Shown here: positions 1-8,778 of the stretch, piece by piece | Layout of the letters: every line of letters begins with the position of its first letter | How positions within the stretch are numbered: the stretch's first letter is position 1 | Assembly (NCBI GenBank): GCA_034428435.1 | Contig: DAOUHY010000366.1 | Coordinates: forward strand, 32,658 to 96,657 | From: Bin5 sp034428435 | Lineage (GTDB): Bacteria > Chloroflexota > Anaerolineae > Caldilineales > Caldilineaceae | Reading direction: 5' to 3' | DNA: 64,000 nucleotides | The notes under the pieces: model-generated | Seen by the model: only the letters and a program-made list of their open reading frames with translations | Told to the model about the DNA's origin: nothing | Databases searched by the model: none | Made by a program: the position numbers and the translations under genes

Positions 1-1310
1 ACCGGGTAGACGACAGTTGTTTCGGTGGCGTCCTGCCCTTCTACCTGGTACTGCACGATCGTGATGGCGGGATCAGGGAACTGATGCCACCACTTGGGGT
101 CGACACCGGCCTGATCGGGGGTATTGCTGCGGTTGATCGGGAAGGTGATTGGACCGAGCGCGCCCATGTGGTTGATGTTCTCGAGGGCGTCGATGATGTC
201 CGACGGGTCGGTGGAGCCGGAGTCCTCGATGGCCTGGGCGATCAGCATGATGGAGTCGTAGGAGGCCATTGCGTAGGACTCGATGTCGTCCTTGCCAGTG
301 CGGGCCGAGTACTCGGCTACGAGGGCCTGGGCCACGTCGTTGTAGAGCTGCTGCGGCAGGCCGATGCGGCGCACGAAGCAGTGGTTGCCGTCCGGGACGT
401 TGGTCCAGAAGGCGTCGCTAACGAGGGAGACCTGGTTGCACATGGTTGGCACGTTCTGCGGTCCGATACCGGCGTCGGCGGCCTGCTGGGTGAAGTTGTA
501 GGAGGCTTCACCGGTAGCGAGGGTCACGATCATGTCGGGGCTCTCGGCCTTCACGCGCTCGATGATGCCGGCGAAGTCCTGGGTGCCGATGTCAACACTG
601 AAGGTGACGGAGGCGATACCGGCTTCGTCGAGGAGCGCGGTCGTGTTTTCGGCTGCCGGGATACCGTAGTCGGTGTTCTCAGTGAGAATTACGACTTTGT
701 CGAGCTTCATGCCGTTTTCGTCACGCAGCCACTGGATGAACTTGACATCGACTGCGGAGACTTCGGAGCTCAGCGGGGCGATGCGGAAGATCTCATCGTA
801 CTGAACGCTGGTGATGGTGTCGTTCCAGGTTTCGGCAAAGACGATAGGAACGCCGTTGTCGCGGGCGACTTCCTTGGCCGCCACACCTACTGAGCTGTGG
901 TAGCCGCCACCGATGCCGACGACGCCGTCCTGGTTGATGAGACGCTCAACGACGGCGGTGCCGCGTTCCGGGAGGCCTTCGGTGTCGACTATGATCAGCT
1001 CGACCGGCCTGCCCATGATGCCGCCGCGGTTGTTGAGCTCTTCGGCAGCAATCAGCATGGCCTCGCGCATGGCCTCACCGCCGACGACCGCGCCGGGGGC
1101 TGAGAGCGGCGCGAGTGCGCCGATCTTGATCGGCTCCATCGACATGTCGTCGGACTCCTCAGCGGGAGCCTCAGTTGGAGCGGCAGCAGCTTCTTCGGCT
1201 GCGGGTTCGGCCTCGCCGACGGTCTCCGCTTGGGGCGCGCAGGCGGCAAGCACGAGGGCGAGGATACTCAGGGAGATTGCGATCCAGGTCAGAGTTTGCG
1301 ATCGGTTCAT
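1..1310 (-). CDS. ABC transporter substrate-binding lipoprotein, branched-chain amino acid type (3' end cut by window)
   Basis: About 436 codons are present; by alignment with the paralogue at 2661-4007 only about a dozen C-terminal residues lie outside the window. The N-terminus is a lipoprotein signal: basic MNRSQ, a hydrophobic stretch, then lipobox LVLAAC with Cys24. A Ala/Glu/Pro-rich linker follows, then the Peripla_BP_6 (LivJ/urea-type) start IKIGALAPLSAPGAVVGGEA. Such proteins bind amino acids, urea or related small organic molecules outside the membrane and deliver them to a LivHMGF-type permease; no permease gene is in the window, so the ligand is unknown. The ATG is preceded by GGAG-like sequence (GGAGAACCTTACA). 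A strong promoter lies at 1429-1457. Family confident, substrate not. Confidence 0.9.
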   Translation of the reverse strand, partial: MNRSQTLTWIAISLSILALVLAACAPQAETVGEAEPAAEEAAAAPTEAPAEESDDMSMEPIKIGALAPLSAPGAVVGGEAMREAMLIAAEELNNRGGIMGRPVELIIVDTEGLPERGTAVVERLINQDGVVGIGGGYHSSVGVAAKEVARDNGVPIVFAETWNDTITSVQYDEIFRIAPLSSEVSAVDVKFIQWLRDENGMKLDKVVILTENTDYGIPAAENTTALLDEAGIASVTFSVDIGTQDFAGIIERVKAESPDMIVTLATGEASYNFTQQAADAGIGPQNVPTMCNQVSLVSDAFWTNVPDGNHCFVRRIGLPQQLYNDVAQALVAEYSARTGKDDIESYAMASYDSIMLIAQAIEDSGSTDPSDIIDALENINHMGALGPITFPINRSNTPDQAGVDPKWWHQFPDPAITIVQYQVEGQDATETTVVYP

Positions 1311-1428
1311 TGTAAGGTTCTCCTTGCTATGCAGTGGGCTTCGGACATTGGAAGCCAGATTGCGGTTGGTGACACTAAGGTTCGATGCATTGCGCAGGCA
1401 CCGGGGACAAGCGACAGTGTTCGGGTTC

Positions 1429-1457
1429 ATTATGCAACAGCCCCAATTGCATGTCAA
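1429..1457 (-). promoter_or_regulatory. sigma70-type promoter for the first substrate-binding protein
   Basis: On the minus strand TTGACA (1452-1457) is followed after exactly 17 bases by CATAAT (1429-1434). Predicted start near 1422 would give a leader of about 112 nt before the ATG at 1310. Sequence match only; no expression data. Confidence 0.7.
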
Positions 1458-1564
1458 TGGACACAGGAGTTAATTCCAGTGTATTCGCACCCTTCATTGG
1501 TGATTTGAGAAGTCACAAGAGGGCTTTCTCAAGGGTCGTTCCTGCCCCAAGCGAGGAACAGTTC

Positions 1565-1601
1565 GATCCGCGAAGTCACGCGAAGGGCCGCGAAGAACAC
1601 C
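1565..1601. repeat. CGCGAAG-type dispersed repeat, copy 1
   Basis: A 37-bp stretch built of three CGCGAAG steps (GATCCGCGAAG, ACGCGAAGGG, GCGAAGAACACC). It matches 28680-28716 with only a few differences, and a shorter version follows at 28737-28759. Function unknown. Confidence 0.7.
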
Positions 1602-1724
1602 AGGTGTGTATAGGGCTCTGTTTGCGTGGAAGCACGACCATTCGCGGATACTCGGTTTGCTTCTGTCATTTCTCGATTCAGTTGCCCGTCTTGTGGTCGT
1701 GAAATGTCTACATAAGTCGCTATA

Positions 1725-1742
1725 TGTATACATATGTATACA
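1725..1742. promoter_or_regulatory. 18-bp perfect palindrome, operator-like
   Basis: TGTATACATATGTATACA equals its own reverse complement over 18 bases. It lies in an AT-rich island in an otherwise GC-rich spacer, the usual look of a dimeric regulator site. It is about 290 bp upstream of the promoter at 1429-1457, so its target is unclear. Confidence 0.45.
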
Positions 1743-2166
1743 AGAGTCGCGCCAAAATCATTTTTTTTGGGCGCCTTTTGCGGCCTTTTGTGCTCTGCAG
1801 GGCTTGGTGAGCACCTGTCCTGATTTGATGCTCTTTCGCCCGACTGTGGCTAACAAGGTCGGGTCATTTCAGGTCAGATAGGCGTAAGTCGGACAAAGCG
1901 GGCGAAAGAAGCTATTTGGTTCATCGCTTGGAGTTTCGGCGGTATGGTTCTTCCTCTCGACTCAGGATTCCGAGCGACAGGCGGATGCGCGTATGTCGGT
2001 TCTCATTGTACCATGCACTTTTTTCGATTTTGCTTGCTTTTTTGGGTGAATTACAGAATTGGGGTGGGAAGAGTCAGTTTTGGCGCCACCCAAATCTGGG
2101 GTGGAAACGGCCTGGCGGTTTTTGGAAAGACGAGGGGGAGGCGCCAGGCCGGACATTGTCGTGGGT

Positions 2167-2412
2167 TCCGTCAGTTGGAGGGGATGCGAAGGCAGGCACA
2201 GGTCCGGCACCTACGGGGATTTGATGGGACTGGTGGGACGTGGTCTGGCTAGACACCTTCGATTAGGCACTTGTCACCAATGTCGACACCAGGTCGACGA
2301 GGCATGTTGTAGGAGAGGGGGCGTTGCGGGGGCGGAGCCCCCGCACAAGGGAGGGCCGAATAGGCCCGACCGCCCAAAGGCGAGGAGAGAGTAGAGAGGA
2401 GTGAGGAGAGAG
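2167..2412. repeat. dispersed multi-hairpin element, copy A (full length)
   Basis: Modules in order: TCCGTCAGTTGG; the GGCAGGCAC core at 2191; a CTGG-centred near-palindrome (GTCTGGCTAGAC); stem GTCGAC (2282-2287)/GTCGAC (2293-2298); stem GCGGGGGC (2326-2333)/GCCCCCGC (2337-2344) with loop GGA; and GGGCC-GAATA-GGCCC, ending in GAGGAGAGAG repeats. The same order occurs at 24885-25080 and, cut by the window end, at 63858-64000; the last two hairpins plus the GAGGAGAGAG tail recur at 42281-42377. No protein is encoded. Could be a MITE/REP-like element or a structured RNA. Confidence 0.8.
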
Positions 2413-2571
2413 TGACACCATTCCGTATGACGGACATTGGAAAGTGAAATGACCGCGGCTTGGTTGCTGCCGGCGTAGCAGAAGAGGTCGCCCCCATTTT
2501 GGAATGCACCCGTCAGTTTGAGAGGGTGCGACGGTGGTGGGTGACATAGTGTTTTATCCATGGTGAGGTAC

Positions 2572-2600
2572 AGGGCAAGCACAAGGCCTGCCCTTACGGG
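2572..2600. repeat. single copy of the GGGCARGC hairpin core
   Basis: GGGCAAGC-ACAAG-GCCTGCCC followed by TTACGGG; the two arms are complementary except for one G-T type pair. It is the same core that forms the tandem arrays at 13702 and 24423. Confidence 0.65.
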
Positions 2601-2660
2601 AGCGGTGTGGGGATGGCGGAGGCGGCGCCGGAGGGGCCGGAGGGCGGGTACGATGTGGGG

Positions 2661-4007
2661 CTACTGGCCGACGACGATGGGATCGCCTGTTTGGTAGGTA
2701 TGGGGAAAGACTACGGTTGCGCCGACTGAGTCTTCGCCTTGCTGCTGATATTGGACGACGGTGACGGCGGGGTCGGGAAACTGGTGCCACCACTTTGGGT
2801 CGACGCCTGCGTCCTGGGGCGTGTTGCGGCTGTTGATGGGAAACGTGATTGTGCCGAGCGCACCTTCGTAGGAGATTTCTTCCAGCGCTGCGATGATGTC
2901 ATTGGGGTCGGTTGTCCCTGCTTCTTTTATGGCCTGAGCGATGATACGGACGGCGTCGTAGGCGGCGAATGCGTAGGACTCTGCGCCCTCTTTGCCGGTG
3001 CGGGCCTCGTATTCGGCGAGAAACTCGAGGGCAATGTCGTTGTACAGTTGGGGGGGCAGACCTATTCGGCGCACGAAGCAGTAGTTTCCGTCGGGAACGT
3101 TCCTCCAGAAGGACTCACTTTCCAGGGCGACGTGCTCGCAGAGTGTGGGCAGGTCCTGCGGGCCTATGCCGGCGTCGGCGCATTGCTGGGCGAAGTTGTA
3201 GGAGGCCTCGCCGGTGGCCAGCGACATGATGAAGTCGGGTTCTTCGGCCTTAATGCGCTCGATGATACCTGCGAAGTCCTGTGTGCCGATGTCGACGCCG
3301 AAGGTGACGGGTTCGATCCCGGCTTCCTCAAGCAGCGTTGAGGTATCTGCGGCTGCGGGAATGCCGTAGTCGGTGTTTTCGGTGAGTATCACCACTTTGT
3401 CCAACTGAATGCCGGCCTCGTCGCGCAGCCATTGGATGAACTTTACGTCGACGGCGGAGACTTCAGAGCTCAAGGGCGCGATACGAAACACCTGAGGATA
3501 CTGCACGCTGGTAATGGTGTCGTTCCAGGTATTGGCCAAGACAATGGGAATGTTGTTGTCGTGGGCGACCTCCTTGGCGACAACGCCAACGGAGCTGTGG
3601 TAGCCGCCGGCGATGGCTACGACCCCGTCCTGACTGATGAGTCTTTCGGTAACAGCGGCCCCCCGCTCAGGCAGGCCCTCGCTGTCAACGACGATCAACT
3701 CGACAGGGCGACCCAGCAGGCCGCCGGCGGCGTTGATCCTTTCGGCGGCTATAATCATGGCGTCGCGCATGGCCTCGCCTCCAACGACCGAACCAGGGGC
3801 GGATAGGGGGAACAGCGCCCCGATTCGAATAGGATCTCCTGCGGGCTGCTGTGATTCAGTTACCGGCTTCGAATCATTGGATTCCGAAACCAGTGCTTCA
3901 GACTGTACTTCCTCGGGAGGGGCTGAAGCCGGCCCGCATGCTGCGAAGGCGAGCGCTGTGAGGGCCACTGCAAGTGCGCGAAAAACTTTGTCTTGGATGA
4001 AGATCAC
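2661..4007 (-). CDS. ABC transporter substrate-binding lipoprotein, branched-chain amino acid type
   Basis: 448 aa paralogue of the protein at 1-1310, with the same layout: lipoprotein signal with lipobox LAFAAC (Cys24), acidic Ser/Glu linker, then a Peripla_BP_6 domain beginning IRIGALFPLSAPGSVVGGEA. I take GTG at 4007 as start because GGAG lies 8 nt upstream and it puts the signal peptide at the N-terminus; an in-frame ATG at 4040 has no ribosome site. Extracytoplasmic ligand capture for an ABC importer is expected; the ligand (amino acid, urea, aromatic acid) cannot be read from sequence. Tandem duplication with the upstream copy is likely, although a repeat-filled spacer now separates the two. 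Confidence 0.9.
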   Translation of the reverse strand: MIFIQDKVFRALAVALTALAFAACGPASAPPEEVQSEALVSESNDSKPVTESQQPAGDPIRIGALFPLSAPGSVVGGEAMRDAMIIAAERINAAGGLLGRPVELIVVDSEGLPERGAAVTERLISQDGVVAIAGGYHSSVGVVAKEVAHDNNIPIVLANTWNDTITSVQYPQVFRIAPLSSEVSAVDVKFIQWLRDEAGIQLDKVVILTENTDYGIPAAADTSTLLEEAGIEPVTFGVDIGTQDFAGIIERIKAEEPDFIMSLATGEASYNFAQQCADAGIGPQDLPTLCEHVALESESFWRNVPDGNYCFVRRIGLPPQLYNDIALEFLAEYEARTGKEGAESYAFAAYDAVRIIAQAIKEAGTTDPNDIIAALEEISYEGALGTITFPINSRNTPQDAGVDPKWWHQFPDPAVTVVQYQQQGEDSVGATVVFPHTYQTGDPIVVGQ

Positions 4008-4084
4008 TCTAGATTCTCCGGTTTTGGGATTGAATGGCAAGTGTGTAGGGAACTGTATCGCGTGTTGTTGGGGAATAGCAGTTC

Positions 4085-5026
4085 CTACTGATCAATTTCC
4101 TCTTTACTCGCTTCCTGCAGTTCGTCGGCGGGACCTGGTATTTGCTTACCGTATTTGGGCATGCGACTCAAGATCAGCCGGTCGCGGAGGGAAGTAGGTA
4201 GATTTTCGATCCAACTTCGAATGAGAGCGTCGCGTCCAACAAGGTAGCGTGCTTTGGGTTTAGCCACGGTCAATGCAGTTTCCACCGTGCGCGCGACTTC
4301 GTCGGCACCGACGCCTTTGGGTTTATCCAGTGACTCAGCCATTCTGTCGAGCAGGGGGCCGTATTTCTCAAAGGCATTGGGCGGGTATTTGCGGAGTTCA
4401 CCGTCTACATAGGCGCGCGCCTTGTTCCAAATCTCAGTCTTGATGGCGCCCGGCTGAACCGACACCACTTCGATTCCCCAAGGTTTCAGCTCGAGCCGCA
4501 TGCCGTCGGTAAGGGCCTCGAGCGCAAACTTGGAGGCGCAGTAGGGGGAGAGAAGCGGTGTCGAACTGAAACCGGCAATCGAGCTGATCATCACAATGCG
4601 GCCGCGGGCCCTTCTAAGCAAAGGAATCAGGCGCCTGGAAACGGAAAGCGGCGCGATCGTGTTTGTTTCGAAAACCCGGCGCAGCTCCTCCGGGTCAAGG
4701 TATTCTACGAGGCCACCGGCTGCGATTCCTGCGTTATTGACCAGCGCGTGTAGTCCGTCACCGCCGACGTGTTCGCGTACCGTCCGCGCGGCGGCATCAA
4801 TTTGGTCGGGATCGGTTACATCGAGCAGGATGGTGCGCAGCCTGGGGGAAGCGTCGTTCGTCAAACGGAAGCCGTCGGCCTCTTTGCGTACGGTGGCGAA
4901 GACCTGCCAGCCGGCGCGATCCAGCCAAAGGGCGCAGGCGCGGCCAATCCCGCTGGAGGCCCCGGTAATCATGACGGACCTGGGCCGCAGGCTACTGTTG
5001 TCCTCTGAATCGCTTTCAGCTGCCAT
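4085..5026 (-). CDS. short-chain dehydrogenase/reductase (classical SDR)
   Basis: 313 aa NAD(P)-dependent oxidoreductase. Rossmann motif TGASSGIG (21-28), NNAG (97-100), catalytic Ser149 and Tyr162-x3-Lys166 (SPYCASK) are all present. The ~40-residue C-terminal extension after the usual 250-aa core resembles the retinol-dehydrogenase-like SDR group, which acts on hydrophobic alcohols or ketones. It is the most downstream of a leftward run of SDR and MaoC genes (4085-7356), suggesting lipid or carbonyl metabolism. Substrate unknown. Confidence 0.88.
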   Translation of the reverse strand: MAAESDSEDNSSLRPRSVMITGASSGIGRACALWLDRAGWQVFATVRKEADGFRLTNDASPRLRTILLDVTDPDQIDAAARTVREHVGGDGLHALVNNAGIAAGGLVEYLDPEELRRVFETNTIAPLSVSRRLIPLLRRARGRIVMISSIAGFSSTPLLSPYCASKFALEALTDGMRLELKPWGIEVVSVQPGAIKTEIWNKARAYVDGELRKYPPNAFEKYGPLLDRMAESLDKPKGVGADEVARTVETALTVAKPKARYLVGRDALIRSWIENLPTSLRDRLILSRMPKYGKQIPGPADELQEASKEEIDQ

Positions 5027-5147
5027 ATGGATTCCCGTAAGCGCGGGGGACTGTATACGCTCCTGGTCTATTCAGCTTGCCAGCCTGGGCCATGGTTTTG
5101 CCCTTTTCCGGCTTCCGCTCAAGCAGTTCGTGACCCACGGTTAGCGT

Positions 5148-5984
5148 TCAGATGCCCATGCCACCGGTGACTTCGAGCACATGGCCGGTGATGTAGGATG
5201 CCAAGGGAGAAGCGATGAGGACGATGCCCGAAGCGGCTTCTTCGTCAGTGGCGGGTCTGCCGAGGGGGATACGCAGGTGAATGTCCTTGTCGAGCATCGA
5301 GCGTACCTTCTGGGGGATACCCAGGACGACCTCACGCCCGTCAATCTCAATCGCCTCTTCCTGGACCTCTTGAGGGCGGGTCAGGCGGGTGTCGATAAAG
5401 CCGAAGGCTACTGCGTTACAGCGGATTCCCAGTCTGCCCCATTCCTTGGCGATCGTCTTGGTGAGTCCCACAATCCCCATTTTGCCGGCGGCGTAGTTGG
5501 CCTGGCCGATATTGCCGTGCAGCCCGGAGGTTGACGAGACGTTGACGATGCAGCGGTTGCTTAGGTTCGCGCCGAATTCCAGTTCGGCTGCGGCGGCGGT
5601 GCGCAGAAAGGGCGCGGCGGCGCGGATCATCCTGAAGGGTGCAGTCAGGTGAACGTCGAGGATCGCCTGCCACTGCTCGTCGGTAAGCTTGTGTGCCATG
5701 GCGTCCCAGGTATAGCCGGCGTTGTTGACGACGACGTTCAGTTTTCCGAATGTGTCGACAGCAGTCTGCATGAGCAGTTCCGGGAATCCGGCGGCGGTGA
5801 CATCGCCGGAGACAGCTACGGCTTGCCCGCCCTGGGACATTATGGCATTGGCTGTCTCCGCCGCCATGGCTGCGTCAAGGTCGTTGACTACGACGCTGGC
5901 GCCGTGCTCTGCAAACTGCAAGGCGGCGCTGGCCCCGATTCCCCGACCCGCACCTGTTATGACTACGGTCTGGTCGTTGAACAT
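5148..5984 (-). CDS. short-chain dehydrogenase/reductase, FabG-like
   Basis: 278 aa. Cofactor motif TGAGRGIG (10-17), NNAG (87-90), Ser151, Tyr164 and Lys168 (YAAGK) mark an intact classical SDR of the 3-oxoacyl-ACP/3-hydroxyacyl-CoA reductase type. A long insertion (about residues 178-215) precedes the C-terminal GxGHVLEVTGG-like dimer strand. It neighbours a MaoC-type hydratase and another SDR, a combination typical of acyl-CoA beta-hydroxy metabolism. The start codon is immediately preceded by a GGTCAGT-type repeat instead of a recognisable ribosome-binding site. Confidence 0.87.
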   Translation of the reverse strand: MFNDQTVVITGAGRGIGASAALQFAEHGASVVVNDLDAAMAAETANAIMSQGGQAVAVSGDVTAAGFPELLMQTAVDTFGKLNVVVNNAGYTWDAMAHKLTDEQWQAILDVHLTAPFRMIRAAAPFLRTAAAAELEFGANLSNRCIVNVSSTSGLHGNIGQANYAAGKMGIVGLTKTIAKEWGRLGIRCNAVAFGFIDTRLTRPQEVQEEAIEIDGREVVLGIPQKVRSMLDKDIHLRIPLGRPATDEEAASGIVLIASPLASYITGHVLEVTGGMGI

Positions 5985-6004
5985 GGTCAGTGGTCAGTGG
6001 TTAG
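5985..6004. repeat. GGTCAGT heptamer repeat abutting a start codon
   Basis: Nearly three consecutive GGTCAGT units (the last reads GGTTAG) directly touch the ATG of the SDR at 5984. The same heptamer is repeated at 25078-25113 and once at 14012. Confidence 0.6.
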
Positions 6005-6098
6005 AGAAAGTATAATTTGATGGGCGGTCGGAGTGATAGGGAATCACCTCTTGTCATGCTGATTCCCGGTGGCCATTCGGGACGGAACTGGCATTCAC

Positions 6099-6575
6099 TC
6101 AGTCTTCAAAGTAGAGACGGGAGACCATTTCGGCGACGCAGGTGGGCTTCTCCACGCCTTCGATCTGGACGGTTACGTTGTGAATCAGCTGCAGGCCGTT
6201 CCCGCTCACTTCCTCGACGGACTGGAGCTGGGTCAAGGTGCGTATTCTGGAGCCGGCGAGGAGCGGGTGGGGGAAGCGCACGCGATTGAGGCCATAGTTA
6301 ACGGTGAGGGCCACGCCGGGATACCTCGGCTTGTCGGGTTCAACCATTCCAGTAAGGTGGGGAATGAGAGCGAGCGTAAAGAAGCCGTGAGCGACGGTGG
6401 CGCCGAAGGGCGAGTCGCGGGCGGCCCGTTCTTCGTCGACGTGAATCCACTGATGGTCCAGCGTTGCGTCGGCGAAGCCGTTGATCATGTCCTGGGTAAC
6501 CGTGAACCAGCCGCCGGAGGTGGATTCGGCACCGATTTTCAATTGCAAGTCTTCGTATGCCGCTTGTCGGGACAT
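6099..6575 (-). CDS. MaoC-like (R)-hydratase, hot-dog fold
   Basis: 158 aa. The hydratase-2 signature is visible as FADATLDHQWIHVDEERA, with the catalytic Asp/His pair in the D-x4-H context, followed by FGATVAHGFFTLAL. These enzymes hydrate trans-2-enoyl-CoA to (R)-3-hydroxyacyl-CoA. I place the start at 6575 because GGAG stands 6 nt upstream; an ATG 12 bases further up has no ribosome site. It sits between two SDRs, and a hydratase plus 3-hydroxyacyl dehydrogenase partnership is a natural reading. Acyl chain specificity is unknown. Confidence 0.88.
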   Translation of the reverse strand: MSRQAAYEDLQLKIGAESTSGGWFTVTQDMINGFADATLDHQWIHVDEERAARDSPFGATVAHGFFTLALIPHLTGMVEPDKPRYPGVALTVNYGLNRVRFPHPLLAGSRIRTLTQLQSVEEVSGNGLQLIHNVTVQIEGVEKPTCVAEMVSRLYFED

Positions 6576-6606
6576 CGTATTCTCCATGGTCGTGTTTTGG
6601 CGGTCG

Positions 6607-7356
6607 TCAGGCGGTCATGCCGCCGTCCAAGTTGATGGCTTGCCCGGTGATAAAGCGAGACTGGTCTGAGCAAAGCCAGACGATGGAATCAGCAATGTCT
6701 CGCGGCTTGCCAAAGCGGCGCATAGGGATGCGTTCGAGCATCTTCTCCGTCCTGTCGGGGTTACCGGCGATGAGCGGATTGAACAGGGGCGTTTCGGTGA
6801 AGACGGGGCAGACTGCGTTTACGCGAATGTTGTGGCGTGCGACTTCCTGTGCTGCGACGCGGGTGAGACCGATTACGGCGTGCTTGGAGGCGGTGTAGGC
6901 GGCCTGGTTCGGGAGTCCGAGTTTGCCCGCCAAGGAAGCTACGTTAACGATTGCCCCGCCCTGCCCTGCCATGCGACCGATCTCTTCCTGCATGCAGTAG
7001 AAGACGCCGGTGAGGTTCACCGCCAGGACCCTGTCCCAGCCCTCGTGCGGGTAGGAGCGCAACTGTTCCCAAGGACCTCCAATCCCTGCATTGTTGACTG
7101 CGAAGTCGAGGCGCCCGAAACGGCTTGATGCCTGCTCAAATAGACTTTCTACATCATCGGGATCAGAGACGTCGCAGCGGATGAACAGCCCGTCTACGCC
7201 GCACTCCTGCACCTGGTCCACCGCGTCGGAGCCGCCGTCCGGGTCGACGTCGGCGACGATCACTGCCGCGCCGAGCTCTGCGAAGGCTACTGCGGTCTCG
7301 CGCCCGATTCCCGATGCGGCGCCGGTGACCAATGCAACATTGTCATTGAAGTTCAT
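6607..7356 (-). CDS. short-chain dehydrogenase/reductase
   Basis: About 249 aa, full classical SDR length. Counting from an upstream in-frame GTG at 7365: TGAASGIG (14-21), NNAG (91-94), Ser144, Tyr157 and Lys161 (YTASK). The C-terminus ends in the usual FITGQAINLDGGMTA strand. The ATG at 7356 gives MNFNDNVALVTG, the standard SDR N-terminus, so I prefer it. It lies 20-30 bp from the MaoC gene and the upstream solute-binding protein, all leftward, so co-transcription is likely. Substrate not inferable. Confidence 0.88.
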   Translation of the reverse strand: MNFNDNVALVTGAASGIGRETAVAFAELGAAVIVADVDPDGGSDAVDQVQECGVDGLFIRCDVSDPDDVESLFEQASSRFGRLDFAVNNAGIGGPWEQLRSYPHEGWDRVLAVNLTGVFYCMQEEIGRMAGQGGAIVNVASLAGKLGLPNQAAYTASKHAVIGLTRVAAQEVARHNIRVNAVCPVFTETPLFNPLIAGNPDRTEKMLERIPMRRFGKPRDIADSIVWLCSDQSRFITGQAINLDGGMTA

Positions 7357-7371
7357 TCTAGTCACTCTCAG

Positions 7372-8778
7372 TCAGGGGCTGGAAGTTTGCGTTGTGTTCG
7401 GAGTTGGCCCGGTTTCGGCGGCCGCCTCCAGTAGAGTTTCGCCCAACTCCTGGAGTTCAGCAAAAAAGTCGGTGGCCTCGATGTTTGCGGCGAAAAGTTG
7501 CACCATCCCCCGATTGAAACTGCTCAGGAGGGTATCGAAGCCTGGTGGGAACTGCCAGACCACGGCGGTGGGAACTGCGCCGGCAAACGGAGCGAGGCGG
7601 GGAAAACTTCCTATCCAGTCGTCTCTCAGCTCGTTCAGGGCTGGCATCCAGCCGCCGTCGTTGGGCAACGAGCCGACTACGTCGGGACCGCTGAGTAGGG
7701 CAGCCAGCTCAAAGGCATCGCTCTTGCGCGTCGACGCCGCAGATACGGCGTAGCAACTGGTGAAGGCTACCGAAGTGTTCCGCCCAGCAGGTCCCGAGGG
7801 GATAGGTGCTACGCCATAGTGAAAGTCAGGGAACTCGACCTCAAAGTAGGGTGCAATCCAGTTTCCCTCAATGGTCAGTGCGCCCTTGCCTTTTGCCAGA
7901 ACCTCTCCGGCCCATTCGTTGTTCGACTCACCGGCATGGCCGGCGAAGTTGTCGCGAAAGATCTGGATGTACCAGTCCATGGCAGCCGCTGCCGCGGGAG
8001 ACTCAAGGGAGAAGCTGCCAGTTTCATCTATGATTGTACCACCGGCCCCGTAAAGGAAGGGAAGCCAGCGGGAAAGATCGGGCGCCTCGATAAACCCGAA
8101 GCGGTTGCGTTCCAAGTCGGTTTGGCCGACCGAAACCTCTCTCAGCGACTCCCAACTGTGTGGGGGAGAGCGGCCGGCGGCAGCCAGGCCTTCACTGTCG
8201 TAGACGAGCGCCAGCGTACGTACTTCGCGGGGCAGACAGTAGCGCAATTCCGACGTCTCGCCTGGCCAGGTGAAGGCTGCGGCCAGTCGGGGCGGGTAGC
8301 CTGTCGGGTCGAGGAGGACCTCGTCTGCGTAGGCCAGCAGTCCCTGACTGGCGAGGTCCGGAAAGAGAAACCCTGTAACGACGACAAGGTCAGGGGGTTC
8401 TTCCCCGGAGAGCCGGTCGACGAGTTCCCGGTTATAGTCTTGCGAGGTGGACAACCGGACTTGGAGCTCCTTGCCTTCAGCCCAAGAGATTATGCGGCTC
8501 TGCAAGGCCTCGGTGACCTGCCTCTCTTCAGGGAAGAAGAGTCGCAGATGGCGATCGCTTGCATCAGGTTCACTCCTCAGCTGGAGGAAAGGCAGTTCCG
8601 GCAGGCGGGGGCGAAAGGGCAGCGCGTCGCATCCGCTGAGTAGCGCTGTCAGTAGCAAGAGCCCGAAGGGCAGTGGGAGACGAAGGGAGGCGATACGCCG
8701 GAGCGTTGCGCCTATCCTAAAGGTGCACCTGCCCTGGCTTGCTTCATTGCTGACTTTCAACGAACGCTGAATAGGCAT
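7372..8778 (-). CDS. extracellular solute-binding lipoprotein, sugar (MalE/UgpB) type
   Basis: 468 aa. A long N-region is followed by a hydrophobic segment and lipobox LLSGC (Cys50), after which the mature protein resembles SBP_bac_1 proteins: paired lobes, a FTWPGE segment, the KGALTIEGNWIAPYF motif typical of this family around residue 300, and a Ser/Thr-rich tail. It would bind carbohydrate or a polyol for an ABC importer; no permease genes are adjacent. Its start overlaps the 3' end of gcvH by about 35 bp. The unusually long n-region leaves the exact start uncertain. Confidence 0.8.
   Translation of the reverse strand: MPIQRSLKVSNEASQGRCTFRIGATLRRIASLRLPLPFGLLLLTALLSGCDALPFRPRLPELPFLQLRSEPDASDRHLRLFFPEERQVTEALQSRIISWAEGKELQVRLSTSQDYNRELVDRLSGEEPPDLVVVTGFLFPDLASQGLLAYADEVLLDPTGYPPRLAAAFTWPGETSELRYCLPREVRTLALVYDSEGLAAAGRSPPHSWESLREVSVGQTDLERNRFGFIEAPDLSRWLPFLYGAGGTIIDETGSFSLESPAAAAAMDWYIQIFRDNFAGHAGESNNEWAGEVLAKGKGALTIEGNWIAPYFEVEFPDFHYGVAPIPSGPAGRNTSVAFTSCYAVSAASTRKSDAFELAALLSGPDVVGSLPNDGGWMPALNELRDDWIGSFPRLAPFAGAVPTAVVWQFPPGFDTLLSSFNRGMVQLFAANIEATDFFAELQELGETLLEAAAETGPTPNTTQTSSP

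Larger units (their letters stand above)
1311..2660. other. gene-poor spacer between the two substrate-binding paralogues
   Basis: No reading frame here looks like a protein-coding gene. It holds the promoter at 1429-1457, a CGCGAAG-rich repeat (1565-1601), an 18-bp perfect palindrome (1725-1742), a dispersed multi-hairpin element (2167-2412) and a lone copy of the GGGCARGC...GCCTGCCC hairpin core (2573-2593). The rest shows no recognisable feature. Confidence 0.7.

Noticed and set aside
84..893. 269-codon frame on the plus strand
   Set aside because: It is antisense to the clear Peripla_BP_6 gene and has no family resemblance.
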